Shown here one piece after another: positions 55,161 to 64,000 of a stretch of 64,000 nucleotides of DNA. Origin of the DNA: Diphasiastrum complanatum (taxonomy: Eukaryota; Streptophyta; Lycopodiopsida; Lycopodiales; Lycopodiaceae). Every line of letters starts with the position of its first letter. The stretch's first letter is position 1. Below the pieces are notes generated by a model. The model made no database searches, was not told the origin of the DNA, and worked only from the letters and a program-made list of their open reading frames with translations. The stretch is from the NCBI GenBank assembly GCA_029204225.1, contig CM055094.1:67602536-67666535 (forward strand). The letters are read 5' to 3'. Position numbers and translations under genes: made by a program.

Positions 55161-55440
55161 GCTCTGATACCTTGTGAAGATTCACACGTGTGGAAATTCC
55201 CTAAAGTGTGTGATTGATCTCCTAAGCAAGCTTGTGCACTTGTCAATGAATTTTAGATTGATTTCCAAGATCTAGATAAAAAACCCAAGGCACAGAGGCA
55301 AAGATGGATGCAATTATTGATGACCAAAGTTCATACACATGAAAGGAAATGCTTCTTGAAAAAATTAAGTAAAAACAAGCTCCTCTCCTCGGGTAGAGAG
55401 AGAATAGAGCTAATTCAAACTCGTATAGAGAGAGAAGATT
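55161..55440 (-). repeat. copia PBS and 5' LTR (minus strand)
   Basis: Minus-strand GGTATCAGAGCC at 55161-55172 adjoins an LTR beginning (plus strand) TGTGAAGATTCACACG at 55174. The LTR resembles 49-330. It is cut at about 55450 where plus-strand copia sequence begins. Confidence 0.65.
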
Positions 55441-55469
55441 CAACAAGCAAATCTCATCAACAAGATTTG

Positions 55470-57340
55470 ACTCAAAAAGATGGGCGAAGAAAGATCGAAT
55501 CATGGAATTCGACTGTCTACATCTGTGCAAACATGTGTGCAGTATCAACGCCTGACACACAGGAGATAATTCTTGACTCAGGAGCTACCTTGCACTTTGT
55601 TACATCAAGACAAATAATGTCTGATTTATGAAGTGCAGATCCATCAAGATTTATCATTCTTGGAGATGGATCAAAGCATTAAGTGAATGGTATTGGTTCA
55701 CTATGGCTCAATACAAAATGACAGAGAAGATGTTCTTGTCGTGCCTACGCTGCAACAAGACTTGCTATCAGTGGCAAGAATAGCTGATGCATGGATGTGT
55801 GTGACGTTCTCAGACGAAGCATGGAACGTTGTTGATGCAAGTACCAGTACGCTCATCACTCAAGGAAGAAAAAAAGACAACCTGTATCACTTGAAGGTAC
55901 GCCTACCTGCAGATCAAGTACATCAGACTCATGATGATTCGCTAGATACTCTATGGCACAGGAGACTATGCCATATGAATTCAATGGCACTATATCAAGC
56001 AAGCCATCATGGAGCAATCACAGGGGTGAGCATCTCAAATGCAACTAGTTTGATGACCTGTGATGCATGTATGAAGGGTAAGATGTCACGTACTCCTTTT
56101 GTCAAAGACTCCTACAAAACTACAAAGATTTTGGAGCTTGTACATTCTGACATCTGTGGACCTTTCAACGTGATCTCAGTAGGCCCGCTCAAAGTATTAT
56201 ATAACCTTTATTGATGATTACAGTAAGTTTTCCAGAGTCTACTTTATTCACAATAAATCAGATGTATTTGACAAATTCACAGAGTATGTGAATTGGGCAA
56301 AAAGATGCACTGGTAATAAAGTGAAGCATATCAGAATAGATCGAGGTGGAGAATACATCTCGAATCGATTCACTAACTTCTGCAATGATCGTGGTATCAT
56401 TCACATAAGAACTGCATCTTACACACCGCAGCACAACGGTGTTGCAGAAAGAAAGAACATGACTCTAATGGAAGCTGCTAGGTGCATGATGGCCTATTCA
56501 AAGGCTCCAAGAGTGTTGTGGGCTGAAGCAGTAGCTATAGTTGCACAAATTATGGTGGGGTAGAAAACCCAATTGTTCTGATATCTTGTAGGATATGACA
56601 ATCATTTGTCATACTATAGAGTCTATATGCTAGAGACAAACATGATAAAGACAGTAAGAGATGTCAAATTTGTTGAGAGCAGAACGATGGCCAACGATGA
56701 TCCTGTTAGTTATGAGGTCCTTGGAAGACAGTACAATAATCTACCAACTATGACAGAGGGAGCAGAGGAGGAACACTCAGACGAAGATGTTCGAGTTGCG
56801 CCTCATTTGAGTGACGAATCAGACGAAGAAAGATTCGCAAGGCAGCCTACTGCTACAATAACTGTAAACTAAAATGGTTTCGGACCTAGCAGAGCAGACA
56901 AAAGCAAAAGCATTGCAGTTCCTGAAGGATCTCCTAGAAGATCGACAAGAGAACGAAGAGTGCCAACAAGATTTGTGCCAAGTAGCTCAGGTTCTACATT
57001 AGAAGAGTTTTTGTGGATTCAGTGAAGAACCACAAACATTCGAGGAGGCAATTGAATGTCCAGAGAAGGACAAATGGATCCAAGCCATGAAAGAGGAGAT
57101 GGAATCCATGAGGAAGAATCAGGTATGGACGTTGCAGCCATTACCAGATAAGCGAAAGACTGTAAAATGCAAGTGGGTATACAAGCTGAAGTACGGACTG
57201 AATCGAGATATATCTAAATATAAAGCAAGACTTGTAGCGAAGGGGTTTTCTCAGAGATATGGTATTGATATGCTAAGACCTTCTCTCCTGTCGTGAAACA
57301 TTCGTCCCTACATTTACTGTTTGCATATGTAGCTACTTAT
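55470..57340 (+). pseudogene. copia protease-integrase-RT remnant
   Basis: Plus-strand pieces: protease (ILDSGATLHFVTSRQIM, 55570), pre-integrase and integrase zinc finger (LWHRRLCHMNSMAL, CDACMKGKMSRTPF), core (ELVHSDICGPF, then IDRGGEYISNRF, YTPQHNGVAERKNMTLMEAA), a linker with RRSTRERRVPTRFV, and the RT start (WIQAMKEEMESMRKNQVWTL, CKWVYKLKYG, KARLVAKGFSQRYGIDM). It is truncated at about 57340 before the RT catalytic box. Stops at 56215 and 56561 and frameshifts mark decay. Confidence 0.9.
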
Positions 57341-58280
57341 GATGTTTGGCCACATGCATAATGTGGATGGGCCTGCACTTTTGGAAGTGCAAGCCTTATC
57401 AAACACATGCATTTTCAAAAGCTTGCACTTCCGAGATGTTCTAGTTAATGTGCATTACATTCATGAACTGTATCACCTAAACTTGAATTTCTTTTGCCGG
57501 CATGAACTCTCTCAAGCAGATTTTAGAACTTACCCATATCAAAGATATAGATGTTAGCAACATTTTCCCATGAAGAATGATCGCGGCAACATAGTTAGAA
57601 GGGGCCCAAAGGTTTAGGATATCAATGGGATAAATGGTCTACGACTTAGAGTACAAAAGTTATATGTAATTAACAAGAAACCAAGGCACCATGCACAGTT
57701 TTCACCTTATCATTTTGAAGTTTCTCAACCATGATAAATGTGAAGTAGTAAATTCATGCATCGCCACATTCCTCTCATCATCAAGAAATGGCATGGGTAG
57801 TATGACTTGCCCAAGATATCTTATTTGTAGATTTGAAGATTGGAAACGTGAATTGGAATTCTTACAATGAAGGAATCAATCAAGTGAAGGAAAATAGCAA
57901 TTTGTGATATCTTGTAGCCACAATGTTGAGAATTGCATATGCTTTTAGGCATGACATGTCTTGATCATCAACTATCATTTTGCGTAGAAAAAAATGTTGT
58001 GCATGAATAAGTCCTATGTGTGAGAGGAGGAACAAGAACTAGATCTATCATCCTTGAATGCATGTTATCATCAATGTTGCCAGTTCGAAAGTCCCATGAA
58101 TAGTAATCCTTGACTTGTGAGCACTAGTGAGAGGGCACTACCTTTTCTTATAAGATATGATGTATGTTGATTGCCCATGCAAATCCTAGCACTCTCAAGA
58201 TTTATGATTGAATGTTAGTAAATTTTATTTTATTCAACTTGAAGTAACTATTCCATATGGAAGACAACCAACAATGGAGG
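57341..58280. other. no gene recognised
   Basis: AT-rich sequence. A small hairpin (tggaagtgcaagcc … aagcttgcacttcc) lies at 57383-57433. No coding or transposon signature was recognised. Confidence 0.5.
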
Positions 58281-58479
58281 TCAATGAATGTATCTTTTGG
58301 CCTTCAATCTCTTACTGCCTACAATTTCAAAATTCCATATTGGATTATTACAAGGTAAATCATTATTGTTACAATTAGGATACTTATTGGTTATAGAGGA
58401 TGGTGTAAGCAGTAGAATGCTAATGATTACAACAACACTTTCAAATTGAATATTATTGTTTGATGCAAAACATGAGGAA

Positions 58480-59395
58480 TGCGAATTGCAAATATCAATC
58501 AGACTCTGAAACGAACGAAACGAAACGAAGCAAAACTGGACGAAACGAAATGAAATGAGATGAAACTTGAACGAGCTCTGATATTGACATTGCTGAAGCA
58601 AAATCAAATTAATCGCGAACAAAAACAATTCAGATGGATTTCAGATATGATTGCTGGTCACTACCGGCTATATCATTCCTACAATCCTCCAGAATGTAGA
58701 CAGACACTGTTGACCTACGTTTTAGATTGATATAGCATTCAACAAAAATTGAACCAGTGTGCGGAATAGATAAAACAAGTGAGTGAGATACACAAGCGAT
58801 AACATATAATAATTCATTCAAGATCAGACAAAATTAAGAGTGATATGTGCGTAATAGCTACAGTATCATCTATTGATCCTCTTGCTTTTCGAGCGTTGTA
58901 TGACAGACCCACACAACGCATTAGCGTGAGAGAAGCGATGTTCTCCCACGAGTAATGTCTCGCTTACTAGCGGACTTCTACTTGTGTTCTGTGTGTTATC
59001 TATATTCTATCTACTATTGTATGTATCTTATACATTCAGAGTAGTACACCAGATTAGATAGACTAAACAATCTATAACTAATCATGGATTAAAAGAGAGA
59101 TGGGTTAGGCACGCCATCATATCAGATCAGGGTTTTTGTACTTCATGGTACTTGCATGATCTTCCTAATCCTTTGGAGCGTGAAGGTCGAAAAGTGTCGC
59201 GAAGATTTTCGAGTCATTTGACTTCTGCGTTGTCTGACTTTCTCATGCTGTATCACGAAATTTTTTCTTTTGCGATCTTTTTGCATTCGTGTCTCTTCAT
59301 CAGGGTGTTCGCGAACATTTTCGCTTCGTGTCTTTTCGTGATGTTCGCGAACATTTTTGCTTCATGTCTTTTCGTCAGACTAAGGGCTGAAAGCT
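58480..59395 (-). repeat. probable copia 3' LTR region (minus strand)
   Basis: Lies directly downstream of the minus-strand copia RNase H end. It contains repeated acgaaa/gttcgcgaaca words (59290-59360) and, at 58505-58560, a cgaaacgaaa-rich stretch like the one in the LTR at 3105-3240. Precise ends were not determined. Confidence 0.4.
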
Positions 59396-59478
59396 AGCAA
59401 AGCTTTGGTAATAAAAATGTTTTGTTTCTTCAACTTCCTCTCAAAGCATGGTAGCTTGATGACTCCAAGACTGCTCCT

Positions 59479-60590
59479 CTATTTCTCGAACAGACCTTTG
59501 TCTAAGGCCTTTATGAAAATGTCAGCCACCATCTCCTTTGTTTTAATGAAGATAGTCTGCAACATCTTCTTCCCGATCAGATCCCTTATCAAGTGATACT
59601 TGATTGCGATGTGTTTCTCCTTGAGTAAAACACAGGATCCTTTGTCAGATGTATTGTCCATCTGCAAAATCACAGGCTCATTCCCTGTTTCGCCTAGTTT
59701 GTCGAGAAACTGTTCGAGCCAAATGATTTCATTAGCCATCTTTGCTACTGCAACGTATTTTGCTTCACAGGATGACGGAGCCACAATGGTCTGCTTCTTG
59801 CTGACCCAGAGAATTGCTGCTCCTGACGCGATGGTGCATCCTCCTTAGACAGTTTTGTAGTCGTCCTTGAGAGTTGCCCAGCTAGCATCACTGTAGGAAA
59901 GCATTTGGAACCCTGCAACACGAGAATAACACAAACCAAAATCCTTCGTTAATTGGAAGTATTGCAAAATTCGTTTTGCAATCTTCCAATGAGTTGATCC
60001 TGGATTTGTACAGAATTGGCTCATCCTGAACACGGCATAAGCGATGTCAGGACGTGTATTATCTACAAGGTACATTAGCGATCCGATCAGCTTCTTGTAT
60101 GGTGTAAGCTGCATCAACTCTCTTTCTTCTTCAGTCTTCGAACAATCTTCATTCATCAGGACTGTTCCTACATGCATTGGAGTATTTGCTCCTTTGCAAC
60201 TCAGCATCCCGAAATCTTCTAGGATTTTTTGGGTATATCTGGACTGGTGAAGGTACAACTTACCTCCCTTATAGTACCTGTCAATCTGTAAGCCAATATA
60301 ACATCTGGCTTCTCCCAGGTCTGCAATCTCAAAATGTTTCGAGATATCATACTTCACCTCAGCAATAAGCTTCTCACTCTTGCACAGTATCAGAGTGTCA
60401 TCCACATACACACCTACAATGATGATCTTCCCATCTCTAATTCTTACATAAACATTAGAATCAACAACTAGTGGCTTGAATCCTAAAGACTTGAGGGCTT
60501 GATCTTTCTTTTTATACCATTGTCACGCTGACTGCTTCAGACCGTAGATACTCCTATGCATTCTGCATGACTGTGACAGTGGCAATTTCA
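59479..60590 (-). pseudogene. copia RT-RNase H remnant
   Basis: Minus strand: MHRSIYGLKQSA (60560), the catalytic YVDDTLILCKSEK box (about 60405), YIGLQIDR, TPYKKLIGSLMYL and TRPDIAYAVFRMSQFC, then RNase H (YSDASWATLKDD, VSKKQTIVAPSSCEAKYVAV, KHIAIKYHLIRDLI, ADIFIKALDKG). One stop at 59845 separates the RT/connection frame from RNase H. The upstream fingers domain is missing. It is otherwise lightly damaged. Confidence 0.92.
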
Positions 60591-60619
60591 ATGGACATGG
60601 ACAAAGTGCGATTGTGCTC

Positions 60620-60755
60620 TTTTGATTGGTCTGCATGTAAATTTAGAGTTGAAGCAACACTCGCCGATGAGATTTGCTTGATTGGTCTGCATGTAAATTA
60701 GGTTTGACGAAACACTCGTCAATGAGATTTGCTTGATTGACATGCATATTTCACT
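60620..60755. repeat. tandem duplication, about 67 bp unit
   Basis: gattggtctgcatgtaaatt … cactcg(c/t)c(g/a)atgagatttgctt occurs twice in succession, with the start of a third unit. Confidence 0.8.
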
Positions 60756-60907
60756 ATATACCATAATATATGTTTTTTTATTGAAAGTTTTTTATGTTGT
60801 GGCTGTTTAGATTTCTTGCAAAACATGTGTAAATGCAACTGCTAAAATGAAAAGTGTGAAAATTTACGGTTCATGTAAAATTAGCATTCCGAAGAGGAAA
60901 AATAATG

Positions 60908-60916
<9 letters not shown>

Positions 60917-60983
<67 letters not shown>
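60917..60983. repeat. (GA)n microsatellite
   Basis: About 33 GA units. The segments on either side (60745-60905 and 61095-61260) are diverged copies of each other, sharing tttcactatat.cc.ataat.cat and a later ttagggttgc/ttagcattcc part. Confidence 0.9.
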
Positions 60984-60994
<11 letters not shown>

Positions 60995-61426
60995 CAGCAA
61001 TGTGACAAAACAAGTTTTATGTGTTTTGCAGGGCCATAGGTACTTTAGGGTTTTGACCAACTCTAGTAAACGGAATATAGTTGATGGACATTTATGTTTC
61101 ACTATATCCCATAATACATATTTTGGTTAATTGAACGTTAATATGTATCATGATTTGATTGAGCTTCTTGTAAAATGTGTGCAGGCACAATCTAGAGAAT
61201 GAAAAACCTTTCATGTCAATTTAGGGTTGCAGAGAGGAGAAAGAGAAGAGCTGGCAAGAGCATGGTGACCAAAACCAAAGCCCCAAGGAATGTATCGGGC
61301 TTCACCCTTTTTAGGGATCGGCAAAGAAAGCTCCCACTGATGCGTATTACCCACTCCCTATCTACTCGCAAGCTAGGATTTTAAGCTCGCCACCGTTGGA
61401 TATTTTTAACAGCATGGAAATTTTGC

Positions 61427-61480
61427 CACGTGTTTGTGATCGATGATTTAGGAGCCTCCAAGTGTCGGATTGACGCGTGG
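61427..61480 (+). promoter_or_regulatory. G-box and UPR-element-like site upstream of SEC61 beta
   Basis: CCACGTGT (core at 61427-61432) and ATTGACGCGTGG (61469-61480) lie 210-260 bp before the ATG. Plant ER-stress bZIP factors bind CCACG- and TGACGCG/TGACGTG-type sites, which would suit a translocon gene. This is motif matching only. Confidence 0.35.
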
Positions 61481-61499
61481 CCAGTATCCAAGTGGGCGC

Positions 61500-61689
61500 G
61501 CGGTAAAAGAATCTGCGCCGTTAAGACCTAGCGCTTCATCTTGTGGCTGTATTTGTATCAAGGAAGAACGCGATCGATCGATCGAGAGAGAGAGAGAGGA
61601 GAGCGAGCGAGCGAGCGAGCGAGAGAGAGAGATCTGGAAGACAAATCCTTCAGATTCTGTATTTAGAAGAAGAAGAGGAGGAGGAGGAG
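61500..61689 (+). other. probable SEC61 beta 5' UTR
   Basis: A purine-rich leader with GA and GAGC repeats (61584-61635) and GAG triplets directly before the start codon. GA-rich leaders are common in plant housekeeping genes. The transcription start is unknown. Confidence 0.4.
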
Positions 61690-61998
61690 ATGGCGAAGGG
61701 TGCTTCTCAGAGTCAGGCGGCATCGAGCGCGGCTAGAGGCAACTCGGGTGGTGTAGCGGCCCCCAGAGGCAGTGCCGCTGCCTCGGGCCTGCGCAGACGG
61801 CGCTCCACTGCTGGGAGCGGCGGTGGAGGAGGATTTGGTGGCAATGGAAATAATATGCTAAGGTTTTACACGGATGATGCACCCGGCTTGAAGATCACTC
61901 CCACGGTGGTTCTCATCATGAGCCTCTGCTTCATAGGGTTTGTAACAGCTCTACACGTTGTTGGGAAATTATATCAGTACAAATCTGGTGGCGCGTGA
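61690..61998 (+). CDS. SEC61B: SEC61 beta, protein translocon subunit
   Basis: A complete single-exon gene of 102 residues. SEC61 beta is the small tail-anchored subunit of the ER protein-conducting channel, with SEC61 alpha and gamma. The protein has an Ala/Ser/Gly-rich cytosolic N-terminus (1-35), a basic RRRR patch at about 35-38 followed by STAGSGGG, the conserved [20 protein letters not shown] motif just before the membrane, and one C-terminal transmembrane helix (about 72-95) followed by a short KSGGA tail. Length and order match plant SEC61 beta proteins. The ATG at 61690 is the first in frame with the conserved N-terminus. An upstream frame through the GA leader is not used. Nothing is broken. 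Confidence 0.97.
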   Translation: MAKGASQSQAASSAARGNSGGVAAPRGSAAASGLRRRRSTAGSGGGGGFGGNGNNMLRFYTDDAPGLKITPTVVLIMSLCFIGFVTALHVVGKLYQYKSGGA

Positions 61999-63690
61999 GC
62001 CTTCAGCCGAGGAGGTTCTTTTCCAAGCTCTTCGGCTTCATTATCCTCCGTATTTACAATCCATGAGTCTCCATGGTAAGCAGAAACTGGTGTTATGCTG
62101 TTTAGGTGAGTTAAATTTCGTTGGATGCAAACTATTTGCACTGCCTGCTGTAATCTTTGTAAGTTACGGATCGAACGGATAAGTGACGTTGACTTAAGCA
62201 TTTATTTAATCAGCACTTTCTGTGTGATTTGATTTTCTTTAATTGAAATTTTGGGAATTTGCTGTAACGACTAGTGCATGAGTAATTAGGTCGTGTCCTT
62301 GTTCTGGTAGCTGTATAGCCCACTGATGTCTATTAGGGAGTTTACTGCTTTTGATTTTAGAATTATCTGTGAATGTGAATTGTCTAATTTAACTTCTGCA
62401 TTTACTCTCGCTTTATAGCTTGCACATTAGTCGTCGCTAGAAGATATCTTATTCATGACACCTATAGCTTAAATCGTTGATTTTTTTTTTGCAACTGGTT
62501 TTTACTTCAGGAAACTGTTGCAGATGTACTTTAAAAGTTTAGAAAGCTGATGATCTGTTCTGATACTATTCTTGTCAAAGCTTATGCATCTGATTTTGTA
62601 TGTTGTGAAGCAATATGATAAGCATTGGTTGGAACACTAGTGATCTTTTTGCAGTCGTTTTTTTCAACCTTAATGAATTTGCTGGTAATTTCTATGGATC
62701 TATCTTATAATACCAAACCATCAGCTTTCACTGCTTTGGAAATAACGTAGAGGAGACATTTATGACACTTCCGGGATGGTCTGTTTAGGGATCATAGTGC
62801 TGGGTCTTATTTTTTTTTTTTAGGGTTTTGTATTTCAAAGATTGGTAAACTAGCATGACAATTCGTTACATGTCTGTCTAGCTACTGAACTTGAGGCGGA
62901 GCTGCATGAGGTGTTAAATTGGCTTCGTTGAGATGAATCTATTCATGGGAATAGCTTTGATTTAAGGCTTCCTTATTTCAATTTGGCTTTTTGAACAAAA
63001 ATTGGAGATCGTAGATAAATTTCTACGCTAGCCACCTTGAATGGAACTTGCTTGAGGATAATTTGGATTTCTAAAGTTTTAAGATAAAATGGAAGATTGT
63101 TTTTTAGAAGCTTTTCATCTTGCTTTTCCTAATTTGTGTGAAAGTTCTTTCTCCAAGTTGGCTCCCCTTTGAGATGCTTTTCTTGTTATAATTGTTGAAT
63201 GTTAGGTAAAATTGTTATTTACTTTTGTTGAGAGACTTATTCTTGATACCATACTCCATGTTTGAGTATTTTCATTACGATGAATGAAGAATCTCAAAAA
63301 AAAATTCCTTCACTTCAAAGAGTATGTGGGTCACCTTGATTTTCTTCTCAACTATTTGTTTTTAATCACTTGGATCAAAAGATTGATTTTTCTAACTATT
63401 GGCTTGTGCATAAGCATATTTTTTTTACCATTGATGGACGTTGGGCGCTCAAGTAGATTTTCACTAAACCACGATCCTTTTTTGAAAGATTCCTATTTGG
63501 AATTTGTGTTAGGCAAAGGAAGTCTAAAATCATAAAAAGTGTGATCAAATTCTCTCCAATTCAATAATATAATAGAATTTTGACACTATTGTATCAAAAT
63601 TTTGAATTAGCAAGAATTGAAAAAATTAACTAAATGGTTTTAATACAATGCAAGTGCATCATTGCATGAATAATCAATTATTTCTAGAAC
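61999..63690 (+). other. SEC61 beta 3' UTR and flank
   Basis: No further coding region was recognised. A good donor (ATG|GTAAGC at 62074) lies 75 bp after the stop, and an acceptor-like ttgcag is at 62518-62523, so the 3' UTR may contain an intron of about 450 bp. The poly(A) site was not identified. The T-rich sequence after 62200 looks non-coding. Confidence 0.35.
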
Positions 63691-63694
63691 ATTG

Positions 63695-63905
63695 AAAGAA
63701 CTACATGGTGTTGAAAAGCACCATATTTGACATTTAGATTGATAGTTATGGATTTACATAAAATGATTATCAAGATCTATGGCCACTTGACATTGTGTGA
63801 ATTACATGGTGTTGAAAAGCACCATATTTGAAATTTAGACTGATAGTTATGGATTTACTTTAAATGTTTATTAGGATCTATGACCACTTGACATTGTGTG
63901 AATAC
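63695..63905. repeat. tandem duplication, about 104 bp unit
   Basis: Two units of attacatggtgttgaaaagc … ggatttac.t.aaatg, then atctatg.ccacttgacatt and gtgtgaa, with about ten differences. No coding content. Confidence 0.85.
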
Positions 63906-64000
63906 ACAAAGGAACTAATTGAAGTATATTTCTGGTGTCTTTGGTGGCATATATTGGAAAGTATTCATTTTGCGAAGGTTTAAATTATATTAAAAGCTAC

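Noticed and set aside
61199-61384. 61-codon basic frame upstream of SEC61 beta
   Set aside because: It starts in a duplicated non-coding segment, has no motif, and ends before the promoter boxes. Probably chance.

Overview
This window is plant nuclear DNA. Both intact host genes belong to the eukaryotic secretory pathway, their introns are GT-AG, and most of the sequence is decayed LTR retrotransposon DNA whose primer-binding sites match the plant initiator-tRNA type (copia) or the type common in large plant gypsy elements. Long (TA)n, (GA)n and (CA)n tracts and a 13 kb intron full of repeats suggest a large, repeat-rich land-plant genome. A fern, lycophyte or gymnosperm would fit, but the sequence alone does not settle the lineage.

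Host genes. (1) A SEC23 homologue (COPII coat) is on the minus strand from 27555 to 8713. It has five coding exons with phase-0 junctions throughout (27555-26815, 26059-24239, 24144-24028, 11060-10989, 8853-8713), predicting about 963 residues. The last two exons are tiny and are separated from the rest by a 12.97 kb intron holding a LINE, gypsy and copia debris, a compound inverted repeat and all five copies of an unusual GC-rich element. (2) A single-exon SEC61 beta gene (ER translocon) is on the plus strand at 61690-61998. (3) Unidentified exon-like fragments lie on the plus strand at 5386-7836 and convergent to SEC23, and a set of exon-like tandem repeats lies around 41.7-42.1 and 53.4-53.8 kb.

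Layout. 1-4700: copia remnants (LTR, PBS and gag pieces). 4700-8700: gene-like fragments and the SEC23 3' end. 8713-27555: SEC23. 28.2-29.2 kb: AT-rich repeats. 29.5-33.7 kb: minus-strand gypsy remnant with accessory ORFs after the integrase. 33.7-35.4 kb: plus-strand copia remnant. 35.6-37.1 kb: chromovirus LTR pair around a chromodomain fragment. 37.9-40.2 kb: near-palindrome with arms of about 0.93 kb around a (TA)n core. 42065-53104: minus-strand gypsy element with matching 5 bp target duplications; a 4.56 kb gag-protease-only copia element (43236-47792) is nested in its 3' LTR. 53.8-60.6 kb: three more copia remnants in both orientations. 61.4-64.0 kb: SEC61 beta and its 3' flank.

The two host genes act in the same cell pathway: SEC61 beta in protein entry into the ER and SEC23 in vesicle export from it. 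Both carry CACGTG boxes upstream. No CRISPR array, rRNA or tRNA gene was seen.
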